From Fimousia sp036311565 (lineage in GTDB: Bacteria; Bacillota; Clostridia; Lachnospirales; Lachnospiraceae), in contig JAXJPR010000008.1 in NCBI GenBank assembly GCA_036311565.1, forward strand, positions 1 to 64,000: DNA of 64,000 nucleotides, in the 5' to 3' direction. Below are positions 43,169 through 51,889 of the stretch, in pieces. A program made the translations under genes and the position numbers. How positions within the stretch are numbered: position 1 is the stretch's first letter; the number at the start of each line of letters is the position of its first letter. The notes under the pieces were generated by a model that had not been told where the DNA came from, made no database searches, and was given only the letters and a program-made list of their open reading frames with translations.

Positions 43169-44881
43169 ATGTATAAAGGTATTGGCGCATCAGCTGGAAT
43201 CGGTATTGGTAAGATTGTTGTAATTAAAGAACAGGAATTAAATTATTCTAAAGTAACCATTACAGATAAAGAAGCTGAAAAGAAAAGATTAGCAGATGCA
43301 ATTGATGTTTTTATTGAAAAAACAACTGCATTGGCTGAAAGTATGAAAGTTACAGCAGGTGAAGCAGAATCTGAAATTCTGCAAGGTCACATTATGATGA
43401 TTCAGGATCCTGCAATTAAAGAACAGATTGAAACAAAAATTGATGAAGAATCTATCAATGCAGAATCTGCAGTTGAAGAAGCTTGTGATTTCTTCGCTAT
43501 GATTTTCTCTATGGCAGAAGATGAATTAACACAGCAGAGAGCATCAGACTTAGGTGATATTAAAACACGTTTGATTAAAATCCTTTTAGGAGTAGAAGAA
43601 GTAGATATTAGTGCTGTACCAGCAGAAACTATTTTAGTAGCAGAAGATTTAACACCATCTATGACTGCAAGTTTTGTACCTGAAAATATTCAGGGTGTAT
43701 TAACTGAAATCGGTGGTAAAACATCTCATTCTGCAATTATCTGTCGTTCTATGGAAATTCCAGCTGTATTATCTATCCCAGATATTACAAAAATCGTAAA
43801 AGATGGTGATGTTGTAGTATTAGATGGTTCTACAGGTGATGTGTACTTAAATCCAGAAGAAGATGTTTTAGCAGAATACAAAGCAAAAAGAGATGCTTAC
43901 TTGGAAGCAAAAGCGGCTTTGGCAAAATTCGTTGGAAAACCTTCTCAGACTGCAGATGGACATGTAGTAGAATTAGTTGCTAATATCGGTGGACCAGATG
44001 AAGCTCCAGGTGTTTTAGAAAGAGATGGAGAAGGTGTTGGACTTTTCCGTTCTGAATTCTTATTTATGGAAAGCGACAGCATTCCATCTGAAGAATCTCA
44101 GTTTGAAGCATATAAGTCTGTTGCAGAAACATTAGAGGGCAAACCAGTAATTATTCGTACATTGGATATCGGTGGAGATAAAGCTCTTCCATATTTAGGA
44201 CTTCCTACAGAAGAAAACCCATTCTTAGGTTTCCGTGCTGTTCGTTTTTGCTTAAAGAGACAGGATGATATCTATAGACCACAGTTAAGAGCTTTATTAA
44301 GAGCCAGTGCATACGGTAAAATCCGTATTATGGTACCATTAGTAACATGTGTAGATGAACTTCGTGCTGTAAAAGCAATCATTGAAGAATTGAAAGCAGA
44401 ATTAGATGCAGAAGGTATCGCATATGATAAGAACATCGAAGTTGGTGTTATGATGGAAACAGCTGCAGCAAGCTTGATTGCTGATATTTTAGCAAAAGAA
44501 GCTGATTTCTTCAGTATTGGTACAAATGACTTAACAGGATATACAATGGCAGCAGACAGAGGTAACCCAGACGTTGCTTACTTATATTCTGCATACAATC
44601 CAGCTGTTCTTCGTTCTATCCGCAATATTATTGCTGCTGCGAACGCAGAAGGTATTATGGCTGGTATGTGTGGTGAAGCTGCAAGTGATCCACTTATGAT
44701 TCCATTATTACTTGCATTCGGATTAAACGAATTCTCTGTAAGTGCTACAGCAATTTTACAGGCAAGAAAGACTATGTCTTTATGGACAATGGATGAATGT
44801 AAAGCTTTAGCAGAAGAAGTTATGCAGTTAACAACAGAAACTGAAGTAAAAGCTTTACTAGAAGAAAGAGCTAGATCATAA
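43169..44881 (+). CDS. ptsI: Phosphoenolpyruvate-protein phosphotransferase (Enzyme I)
   Basis: Transfers phosphate from PEP to HPr. The 570-residue protein has the phospho-His domain with GGKTSHSAIICRS (His187). The PEP-binding barrel has FRSEFLFMESDSIPSEESQF, IIRTLDIGGDKALPYLGLPTEENPFLGFRAVRFCL, MMETAAASLIADILAKEADFFSIGTNDLTGYTMAADRGN and GMCGEAASDP. The ribosome site is GAGGTGG. Codon use is strongly biased, as in ptsH, which suggests high expression. A terminator follows. Confidence 0.97.
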   Translation: MYKGIGASAGIGIGKIVVIKEQELNYSKVTITDKEAEKKRLADAIDVFIEKTTALAESMKVTAGEAESEILQGHIMMIQDPAIKEQIETKIDEESINAESAVEEACDFFAMIFSMAEDELTQQRASDLGDIKTRLIKILLGVEEVDISAVPAETILVAEDLTPSMTASFVPENIQGVLTEIGGKTSHSAIICRSMEIPAVLSIPDITKIVKDGDVVVLDGSTGDVYLNPEEDVLAEYKAKRDAYLEAKAALAKFVGKPSQTADGHVVELVANIGGPDEAPGVLERDGEGVGLFRSEFLFMESDSIPSEESQFEAYKSVAETLEGKPVIIRTLDIGGDKALPYLGLPTEENPFLGFRAVRFCLKRQDDIYRPQLRALLRASAYGKIRIMVPLVTCVDELRAVKAIIEELKAELDAEGIAYDKNIEVGVMMETAAASLIADILAKEADFFSIGTNDLTGYTMAADRGNPDVAYLYSAYNPAVLRSIRNIIAAANAEGIMAGMCGEAASDPLMIPLLLAFGLNEFSVSATAILQARKTMSLWTMDECKALAEEVMQLTTETEVKALLEERARS

Positions 44882-44896
44882 GATTTATAAATCAAT

Positions 44897-44930
44897 AAGC
44901 GCGGTAGCATTTTCTACCGCGCTTATATTT
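44897..44930. terminator. Terminator between ptsI and the convergent lyase
   Basis: AAGCGCGGTAG (44897-44907) pairs perfectly with CTACCGCGCTT (44914-44924) around a 6-base loop. The following T run is short and interrupted. Confidence 0.85.
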
Positions 44931-44946
44931 GATAAACAAGAAATTT

Positions 44947-46254
44947 TTAATCTCGATAACTGGAAATTTTTGAAGTTGAAAAAATAGCTTCTATCTCAGA
45001 TTTCTTCATTTGTGTTTCTAATTCTAATAATTTTCTTAATGATTCTTTTTCAAATCCACTTTTTTCGATTAAGTCAGAGGCTTTTTGATAGCCTATGTAT
45101 GGAACAAGAGAGGTTCCGTATATCACCATGGAATCCAAATGTTTTTCACAACCCTTCTGATATGCATCTAAAGATTCAATACACTTGGTTCTAAAAATGG
45201 ATACTGTGTTGCATAACATTTCTAAACTGGTTAAAAGATTGTAAGCGATTAGAGGTAAAAAAGCATTTAACTCTAAATTCCCACTGGCTGCTGCCATAGA
45301 AATTGCAGAGTCATAAGCCATTACCTGTATGGATGTCTGAATTGTCATTTCTGGAATAACTGGATTTACTTTTCCCGGCATAATCGTGGAGCCTTTTTGC
45401 AAAGGTTTTAAGTTGATTTCATGAAAGGGAGCAGAGCTCATTAACCGAAGATCATTGGAAATCTTCATAAGATTTACAGAAAGAGCTTTTAAAAGACCAG
45501 ATACTTCTACAAAAACATCATTATTCTGTGTTAAATCCATTGGATATTCTGCGCGGGAAAGACCAATCGTCGTTTCTTCGCGAAGAAATTCAATAATCTG
45601 GAAACTATATTTTCTACTTGCAGTACTGCCTGTACCTACAGCAGTTCCGCCCAAATTGATTTGGCGAAGACGTTCTTCTACTTTATAAATTCTCCATCGG
45701 TCTCTGGAAATAGCCTGTGCATAAGCACCAAATTCCTGTCCTAAAGTGATGATCTGAGCATCCATAAGTTCTGTCCGTCCCATTTTTCGAATAGTAGACC
45801 ACTCTAATTCTTTTTTCTGGAGAGATTCCTGAAGTCCGGCTACTTCTTCACTTAAGAGTCGAATCCACTGAATACAGGCAATTCTTAAAGCAGTAGGATA
45901 AACATCATTAGTAGATTGATATTTATTGACATCATCAAGAGGATCAATTAAGTAACCTGCATAGTCAGAAGCATAAGAAGCAATGACTTCATTTACATTC
46001 ATATGAGTGGAGGTTCCAGCACCACCTTGAAATGCATTTAATGGGAATAGATGATCGGGAAAGTTTGTTAGAAGATCATCGCATGTAGCCATAATAGCAT
46101 CGGCAGTCGTTTTATCTAATTCATTTGTACTTTTTAATGCTTTGGCTGCATTTTTCTTTATGATAATCATTGCTTTTATTAAAGATTTTGGTACGGCCTG
46201 GTTGTTAACAGGAAAATTTTTTAATGCCTGTGTCGTTTCTTTTCCGTATTGCAT
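44947..46254 (-). CDS. Aspartate ammonia-lyase-like enzyme (fumarase/aspartase superfamily)
   Basis: A 435-residue member of the superfamily. AFQGGAGTSTHMNVNEVIA, STNDVYPTALRIA, LGGTAVGTGST and the mobile catalytic loop GSTIMPGKVNPVIPE (Ser nucleophile/base and the GSxxMPxKxN signature) are all present. Aspartase would split aspartate to fumarate and ammonia. It is divergent from hydF. Related lyases are often encoded among hydEFG genes in Clostridia, so a role in supplying ammonia for H-cluster assembly is a reasonable inference. ATG 46254 is preferred because AAGGAG is correctly spaced. GTG 46263 would overlap that site. Confidence 0.85.
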   Translation of the reverse strand: MQYGKETTQALKNFPVNNQAVPKSLIKAMIIIKKNAAKALKSTNELDKTTADAIMATCDDLLTNFPDHLFPLNAFQGGAGTSTHMNVNEVIASYASDYAGYLIDPLDDVNKYQSTNDVYPTALRIACIQWIRLLSEEVAGLQESLQKKELEWSTIRKMGRTELMDAQIITLGQEFGAYAQAISRDRWRIYKVEERLRQINLGGTAVGTGSTASRKYSFQIIEFLREETTIGLSRAEYPMDLTQNNDVFVEVSGLLKALSVNLMKISNDLRLMSSAPFHEINLKPLQKGSTIMPGKVNPVIPEMTIQTSIQVMAYDSAISMAAASGNLELNAFLPLIAYNLLTSLEMLCNTVSIFRTKCIESLDAYQKGCEKHLDSMVIYGTSLVPYIGYQKASDLIEKSGFEKESLRKLLELETQMKKSEIEAIFSTSKISSYRD

Positions 46255-46290
46255 ATTTGTCACTCCTTGATAGTTTATATTATTTTTTCT

Positions 46291-46319
46291 AGTATATAAT
46301 AGAAAAATATTTCAGACAA
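46291..46319 (-). promoter_or_regulatory. Promoter of the aspartase-like gene
   Basis: On the minus strand TTGTCT (46319-46314) and TATACT (46296-46291) have a 17-base spacer. Confidence 0.55.
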
Positions 46320-46366
46320 TGGATAAGGGTAGATTGTAAAAAGTTAAAGATGAATAATGGAAAATA

Positions 46367-46375
46367 TGATATAAT
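46367..46375 (+). promoter_or_regulatory. Extended -10 promoter of hydF
   Basis: TGA-TATAAT fits TGn-TATAAT about 57 bases before the hydF start. No good -35 is seen. Confidence 0.5.
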
Positions 46376-46431
46376 ATTTTCAGTCTCAAAAAAGAAAGAA
46401 AAGAATTTAGTATAGAAAGAGGGGAAGTTTT

Positions 46432-47649
46432 ATGAGTATGAATCAAACGCCTAGAGGAGAACGTGTTCACATTGCCCTATTTGGAAAAAGAAATGTTGGA
46501 AAATCCAGTGTGATTAATGCTATGACCAATCAGGAACTGGCAATTGTATCTGAAGTAAAAGGAACTACAACGGATCCGGTTTATAAAGCAATGGAATTGC
46601 TTCCATTAGGACCAGTTGTGATCATTGATACCCCTGGTCTGGATGATGAGGGAGACTTGGGGCAGAAGCGTATTGAAAAGACCATGGAAGTGTTGGCAAA
46701 AACAGATATTGCCATGGTAATTGTTGACAGTACCATTGGGATTACTAATTTTGAAGAAGAATTGCTGATTCAAATCAAAGAAAAGAAACTTCCCTATATC
46801 ATTGTCTATAATAAAATCGATTTATGTGATACAAAAATACAGGGAGAAAATGGAATTTTTGTCAGCGCAGTTACCAAAGAGGGCATAGAGGAATTAAAAG
46901 AACAGTTAGGAAAGCTAATGCCGCAAGATGAAGAGAAGTTCCGAATTGTTGGGGACCTTTTAAATCCATCAGATTTGGTTGTATTAGTAGTGCCGATTGA
47001 CAAAGCAGCGCCGAAAGGCAGGTTAATTCTACCACAGCAGCAGACCATCAGAGATATTTTAGAATCAGATGCAGCAGCAATCGTAGTAAAAGAACATGAA
47101 TTAAAAGAAACGCTTTCTTATCTTGTAAAAAAGCCGAAAATGGTAATTACAGATTCACAGGTGTTTTCAAAAGTAGCAGCAGATACACCGAAGGATATCT
47201 GGCTTACATCTTTTTCTATTTTATTTGCACGGTTTAAAGGAGATTTGGAAGAGGAAATCAAAGGCGTCAAAGCCGTTGACAGTTTAAAAGATGGAGCAAG
47301 AATCCTGATTGCAGAAGGATGCACCCATCATCGCCAGTGTGATGACATTGGAACGGTCAAAATACCAAGATGGTTGACGCAATATACCGGAAAACAGTTT
47401 AAATTTGAGACCAGCAGTGGTAATTCATTTCCAAGGGATTTAGAAAACTTTGATCTTGTAATTCATTGTGGTGGTTGTACGTTAAATCGTAAGGAAATGA
47501 AGCATCGAATTGCCAGGGTGAAAAAAGCCGGGGTTCCAATTGTTAATTATGGAATTTTGATTGCAGCGATTCAGGGAATTTTAAAACGGAGCATTGAACC
47601 ATTTCCTCTGGCATCTATGATTTTGGATGAGGATGAATTGTATGAATAA
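46432..47649 (+). CDS. hydF: [FeFe]-hydrogenase H-cluster maturation GTPase HydF
   Basis: HydF is the scaffold that assembles the 2Fe subcluster and delivers it to the hydrogenase HydA. The 405-residue protein has an N-terminal GTPase domain (G1 FGKRNVGKSS near residue 18, VKGTTTDPV, G3 DTPGLDDEG, G4 NKID). A dimerisation domain follows. The C-terminal Fe-S site has Cys in EGCTHHRQCDD (C297) and HCGGCTLN (C346, C349). The radical-AdoMet partners hydE and hydG are not in the window. It overlaps the helicase gene by eight bases. Confidence 0.96.
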   Translation: MSMNQTPRGERVHIALFGKRNVGKSSVINAMTNQELAIVSEVKGTTTDPVYKAMELLPLGPVVIIDTPGLDDEGDLGQKRIEKTMEVLAKTDIAMVIVDSTIGITNFEEELLIQIKEKKLPYIIVYNKIDLCDTKIQGENGIFVSAVTKEGIEELKEQLGKLMPQDEEKFRIVGDLLNPSDLVVLVVPIDKAAPKGRLILPQQQTIRDILESDAAAIVVKEHELKETLSYLVKKPKMVITDSQVFSKVAADTPKDIWLTSFSILFARFKGDLEEEIKGVKAVDSLKDGARILIAEGCTHHRQCDDIGTVKIPRWLTQYTGKQFKFETSSGNSFPRDLENFDLVIHCGGCTLNRKEMKHRIARVKKAGVPIVNYGILIAAIQGILKRSIEPFPLASMILDEDELYE

Positions 47650-49480
47650 CAAGAATCAGGCGCAGATGGAAGCCATTACCCATAACAAGGGTCCTATGAT
47701 GGTGCTTGCTGGCCCTGGAAGTGGAAAGACAACAGTTATTACAGAGAGAACCCGATATTTAATTGAACACCATAAAGTATCTCCATCCAATATTTTAGTA
47801 ATTACTTTTACAAAAGCAGCTGCAAATGAAATGAAAGAACGGTTTTATCATTTAATGAAAGAAAAAAGTTTTCCAGTGGCTTTTGGAACATTTCATGCAG
47901 TATTTTTTACCATTCTTCGTCATGCATATGGATATCGATATGAACATATTATATCAGAAGAGCAAAAGCGGCAGATGATTCAGGAAGTTTTACATGAAGA
48001 ACAAGTGGATATGGCGGAAGAAGCAGATTTTATTTCGGCGATGATCAGTGAGATCAGTCTGGTAAAAGGTGAAATGATTCCACTGGAAAATTATTATAGT
48101 TCCCAATGCAGCAATGAGATCTTTCAAGATATCTATCGCGGATATGAGAAAAAATTAAGGGCTAATCGGAAAATTGATTTTGATGATATGCTGGTATTTA
48201 CCTATGAGCTCTTAAAAGAAAGAAAAGACATTCTAGCTCTTTGGCAGAAAAAATTCACATATATTTTGATTGATGAGTTCCAGGATATTAATTTGGTTCA
48301 ATATAAAATTATTCAAATGTTAGCGAAACCAGAAAATAATTTATTTATTGTAGGAGACGACGATCAGTCTATTTATCGTTTCCGCGGGGCAAAACCGGAT
48401 ATTATGCTTGGATTTATGAAGGATTATAAAGAAGCAAAACGTGTTTTGTTAGATATTAATTACCGATGTTCAGAAGAAATTTTGACGGAAGCACAAAAAG
48501 TAATTTCACAAAATGAAAAACGTTTTCCTAAAAAATTAACTGCATTTTGTGGAAAGCAGCAATCTCCAGTTCAATACGTGGAATGCAAAAATCAATTTGA
48601 GGAAAATGCAAAAATCATTAAAGTGCTTCAAACGTATCAAAAAGAAGGAAAGGATCTGAAAGATTGTGCGATTTTATTCCGGACCAATATTCAGCCACGC
48701 CTATTAATTGGAAAACTTATGGAATATAATCTTCCTTTTGTTATGAAGGATGGATTTCCTAACTTATTTGAGCATTGGATTGCAAGAGATTTGATTTCGT
48801 ATATGGAAATTGCCCGAGGAAACAGGGAAAGGAAAAAAGTTCTTTCTATTATCAATCGTCCGAATCGTTATATTGGAAGAGATTATCTGACAGAATCTCA
48901 AATATCTTTTTCAGAACTGAAATTGTTGTTATCTGACATGAGCTGGATGGAAGAACGGGTGGAACAACTAGAACATGATCTGGAAATGTTAAAAAATATG
49001 ACTCCATATGCATCCATCCTTTATATTCGAAAATCTATTGGATATGATGACTTTTTATTAGAATATGCAAACTTTAGAAAAATGAATGTAGAGGAATTGA
49101 ATGATATTATAGAAGAAATACAGGAAAGTGCAAAAGGATATCAGTCCTTTCAGGATTGGATGAAATATATTGAAGATTTTTCCAAAGAATTGGAAGAAAG
49201 AAAAAATACAAAAGAAAAAAAGAAAAAAACTGGTGTCATGCTTTCTACTATGCATGCAGCAAAAGGACTGGAATATGACACAGTTTTTATCTTAGATGTG
49301 GTCGAGAACTTGATTCCTTATAAAAAAGCAGTAAAATCAGCAGATATTGCAGAAGAATGCAGAATGCTCTATGTCGCAATGACCAGGGCGAAAAAACATC
49401 TATACATAATGCTGCCGAAAGAACATAATAATAAACAGTGTCAGATTTCCAGATTCCTGGGATATCTTAAGAAAAAATAA
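47642..49480 (+). CDS. UvrD/PcrA-like superfamily 1 DNA helicase (short form)
   Basis: The 612-residue protein has all main SF1A motifs: LAGPGSGKTTVITER (I), FTKAAANEM (Ia), LIDEFQDIN (II), VGDDDQSIYRFRGA (III), LDINYRCSEEI (IV), STMHAAKGLEYDTVFILDVVENLIP (V) and RMLYVAMTRAKKHLYI (VI). It is about 120 residues shorter than typical PcrA and lacks a long C-terminal extension, so it is likely an accessory helicase rather than the main one. ATG 47642 overlaps the end of hydF. In-frame ATGs at 47627 and 47633 are alternatives. Confidence 0.9.
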   Translation: MNNKNQAQMEAITHNKGPMMVLAGPGSGKTTVITERTRYLIEHHKVSPSNILVITFTKAAANEMKERFYHLMKEKSFPVAFGTFHAVFFTILRHAYGYRYEHIISEEQKRQMIQEVLHEEQVDMAEEADFISAMISEISLVKGEMIPLENYYSSQCSNEIFQDIYRGYEKKLRANRKIDFDDMLVFTYELLKERKDILALWQKKFTYILIDEFQDINLVQYKIIQMLAKPENNLFIVGDDDQSIYRFRGAKPDIMLGFMKDYKEAKRVLLDINYRCSEEILTEAQKVISQNEKRFPKKLTAFCGKQQSPVQYVECKNQFEENAKIIKVLQTYQKEGKDLKDCAILFRTNIQPRLLIGKLMEYNLPFVMKDGFPNLFEHWIARDLISYMEIARGNRERKKVLSIINRPNRYIGRDYLTESQISFSELKLLLSDMSWMEERVEQLEHDLEMLKNMTPYASILYIRKSIGYDDFLLEYANFRKMNVEELNDIIEEIQESAKGYQSFQDWMKYIEDFSKELEERKNTKEKKKKTGVMLSTMHAAKGLEYDTVFILDVVENLIPYKKAVKSADIAEECRMLYVAMTRAKKHLYIMLPKEHNNKQCQISRFLGYLKKK

Positions 49481-49512
49481 AATTTTGTAATAGATATAAG
49501 GTGAGGAAAAAG

Positions 49513-49968
49513 ATGAAAAAAATTGTGAAAAAGGACGGCAGTTTGATACAGATTATAACAGAGGCCGTTTATGAAAATAAAAAACTTGTGGTATATCAGG
49601 AATTAAAAGAACCATTTGAAGTATATGCCATGGAGGAGGAAAAATTCAAGCTGTGGATGGAGGGTCAGGAAGAGAAAACTGTATTGGTAGAAATAAAAGA
49701 AACAAATGCCTTTTCTTTTAATGAGGAACCTCCAGTTGAAAGAAAACGTCAAATAGTACAGCCTGTCATGGAACGATTTTTAGATGCAAAAACGTATAAT
49801 GAAAAAATAGGCATTTTAGAAAGTGCAGAAGAATTCATGGATGCCAATGTATTGGATTTGATGGCAGCTTCTCTGGATTTAATCGTAGAAGGAGACAGCA
49901 TAGATGAAAAATATTATTCTTTGATGCAGATTTTAAAGACCCAGGCCAGATTTGAAACGAACCGTTGA
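49513..49968 (+). CDS. Unknown small protein
   Basis: I do not recognise this 151-residue protein. It has a basic N-terminus (MKKIVKKDGSLIQIITEAVYENKKLVVYQELKEPFEVYAMEEEKF), an antiparallel-beta-like first half and a helical, acidic second half (VMERFLDAKTYNEKIGILESAEEFMDANVLDLMAASLDLIV). It has no membrane segment. It follows the helicase by 32 bases with GGTGAGG upstream, so it may share its transcript. Confidence 0.75.
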   Translation: MKKIVKKDGSLIQIITEAVYENKKLVVYQELKEPFEVYAMEEEKFKLWMEGQEEKTVLVEIKETNAFSFNEEPPVERKRQIVQPVMERFLDAKTYNEKIGILESAEEFMDANVLDLMAASLDLIVEGDSIDEKYYSLMQILKTQARFETNR

Positions 49969-49985
49969 TAAATATAAGAAAAACA

Positions 49986-50020
49986 AAAGCCATGAAGACA
50001 GATTCATTCTTCATGGCTTT
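49986..50020. terminator. Bidirectional terminator
   Basis: AAAGCCATGAAG (49986-49997) pairs perfectly with CTTCATGGCTTT (50009-50020) between convergent genes. Confidence 0.85.
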
Positions 50021-50037
50021 ATAATGTTAATAAAAAA

Positions 50038-50373
50038 TTATTCCGCTTCCTCGTTTTCTTCCATCATATCACTGACGGCATCATAAAATGCTTTGGCTGC
50101 GGCATCGTATTCTTCGTCTATAAGAATATTATCTAAATTTAACTCTCCATTTTCATCTTCAGAATACCGGTAAAGCAAGACATCGCTCTCTTCTTCATCA
50201 ATGTCTTCGTTAATAGGGAGAAGTGCAATGTATTCATGCTCTGTTCCCTCTGCCTGGAAAATGGCAACGACAATACACTGTATTTGAGTATCATCGTCTA
50301 AAACTAAGTTAATCACAGGATCTTGACCATTAAAATCACATTCATAAATTTCATCAGATGGATATTCGCCCAT
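50038..50373 (-). CDS. DUF1292 family protein
   Basis: A 111-residue very acidic protein. The core FVLDDDTQ-like segment (VINLVLDDDTQIQCIVVAIFQAEGTEHEYIALLPI) and VLLYRYSEDENGE fit the DUF1292 (YrzB) family, whose function is unknown. The tail is rich in Glu and Asp. The internal ATG at 50373 has GAGGT at good spacing. ATG 50385 is an alternative with weaker context. In many Firmicutes the family sits near alaS and ruvX, which is not the case here. Confidence 0.85.
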   Translation of the reverse strand: MGEYPSDEIYECDFNGQDPVINLVLDDDTQIQCIVVAIFQAEGTEHEYIALLPINEDIDEEESDVLLYRYSEDENGELNLDNILIDEEYDAAAKAFYDAVSDMMEENEEAE

Positions 50374-50435
50374 TTCGTACCTCATTTCCTAGCTTTCAGC
50401 TATTATATTTATTGGCATTTCTTTGCTTAAAATTT

Positions 50436-50476
50436 ACTATACTAGAATTGACATAAAAATTCAAGTATGATAATAT
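50436..50476. promoter_or_regulatory. Overlapping divergent promoters of the DUF1292 gene and the antiporter
   Basis: On minus, TTGAAT (50464-50459) and TATAGT (50441-50436) have a 17-base spacer. On plus, TTGACA (50448-50453) and TAATAT (50471-50476) also have a 17-base spacer, with TGA before the -10. The two share DNA, so polymerase binding at one should exclude the other. Confidence 0.5.
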
Positions 50477-50564
50477 AACTGAGTTTCATAAAAACATCAT
50501 ATAATTTAGAAGAAGACATTATATTACCTCATAGAAGGAAATATATGTATGGAGGGAAAGAAAC

Positions 50565-51725
50565 ATGCAGGAATACAAATTTTTATTGGATATCGCATTG
50601 ATTCTGACTCTTACAAAAGCGCTGGGGCTGTTTTCAAAAAGAATCAGTTTACCTCCCGTTGTAGGAGCCTTAATAGCGGGGGTTTTATTGGGGCCGATTG
50701 GTATTAATGTGATTGAGCCTACGAGTACTATTACAGCCTTGGCAGAAATTGGTGTCATCGTATTAATGTTTCAGGCAGGTTTAGAAACGGATATTGATGA
50801 ATTAAAAGAAAGCGGATTGGCGGCATTTATCATTGCTCTGATTGGAGTTTTGGTGCCATTAATTGGAGGCTTTGCAGTAGCGCAATGCTTTAATTCAGAT
50901 ATTATGGAAAACATTTTCATTGGAGTTATTTTGACCGCTACATCGGTAAGTATTACTGTACAAACACTTCAGGAAATGGGAAAATTAAAAGGAAAAGTAG
51001 GAACATCCATTCTTGGAGCAGCTATTATTGATGATGTTTTAGGAGTTGTATTACTTTCAATCATTACCAGTGTAGGATCTTCAGGAGGCGCAGGAATTAG
51101 TTCGATTTTGATGACAATTGGAAGACTGGCTGCTTTTCTGGCACTTGCAGGAATTGGTGGAATTGGAGTATATCGCTTTTTTCATTGGTTAGAAAGCCGT
51201 GGAATGAGAAAAAGAAGAATTCCGGTATTTGCATTTGCATTTTGCTTGTTCTTATCTTTTTTCGCAGAATTGTTTGGAATTGCGGATATTACCGGTGCGT
51301 ACATGGCTGGTGTTGTTCTGTGCAGAACGAATGCACATGATTACATCAATCGCAAAGTGGAATGTGTATCCTATATGCTGATTACACCAATTTTCTTTGC
51401 AAATATTGGATTAAAGACAACCATTAGCGGGATGAGCAGTACGATTGTTCTGTTTACTGTATTGTTATGTGCAGTTGCCATTATATCAAAAATGATTGGA
51501 TGTGGAGTGGGAGCAAAATTATGTGGATATACCAACAAAGAATCCCTTCAGATTGGAGTTGGTATGATTTCACGTGGTGAGGTAGCGTTAATTGTGGCAG
51601 AAAAAGGACTGAAAGTGGGAATAATGCCACCAGAATTGTTTTCACCGATTGTTATTGTTGTAGTAATTACTACACTATTAACACCAATTTTATTAAGAGT
51701 TGTTTTTACAGAAAAGAGTGCATAG
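50565..51725 (+). CDS. Cation:proton antiporter, CPA2 family
   Basis: A 386-residue integral membrane protein with about 12 segments and the CPA2 pattern. LPPVVGALIAGVLLGPIGIN, MFQAGLETDIDELKESG, the ion-binding Asp pair in AAIIDDVLGVVLLSI, DITGAYMAGVVLCRTN and ISRGEVALIVAEKGL are visible. It would exchange Na+ or K+ for H+. It lacks the C-terminal RCK/TrkA_N domain of KefB/KefC types. It starts behind GGAGGG. Confidence 0.9.
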   Translation: MQEYKFLLDIALILTLTKALGLFSKRISLPPVVGALIAGVLLGPIGINVIEPTSTITALAEIGVIVLMFQAGLETDIDELKESGLAAFIIALIGVLVPLIGGFAVAQCFNSDIMENIFIGVILTATSVSITVQTLQEMGKLKGKVGTSILGAAIIDDVLGVVLLSIITSVGSSGGAGISSILMTIGRLAAFLALAGIGGIGVYRFFHWLESRGMRKRRIPVFAFAFCLFLSFFAELFGIADITGAYMAGVVLCRTNAHDYINRKVECVSYMLITPIFFANIGLKTTISGMSSTIVLFTVLLCAVAIISKMIGCGVGAKLCGYTNKESLQIGVGMISRGEVALIVAEKGLKVGIMPPELFSPIVIVVVITTLLTPILLRVVFTEKSA

Positions 51726-51831
51726 ATAGTAGAAAGGGGCTGAAGAATCAGTCTCTTTTGTTGATTTATACAGAAATTTTCTTTTATATAAATATATAAA
51801 TAAAACAAATGTTTTGTTGCGCGGAGAAGAG

Positions 51832-51860
51832 TTGAATTTTAAAAAATTCTTGGCTATAAT
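51832..51860 (+). promoter_or_regulatory. Promoter of the AstE-like gene pair
   Basis: TTGAAT (51832-51837) and TATAAT (51855-51860) have a 17-base spacer. It also shows that the start codon must lie after about 51867. Confidence 0.7.
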
Positions 51861-51889
51861 TGGGAAGAATGAGAAGTGGAGTGAGAAAG

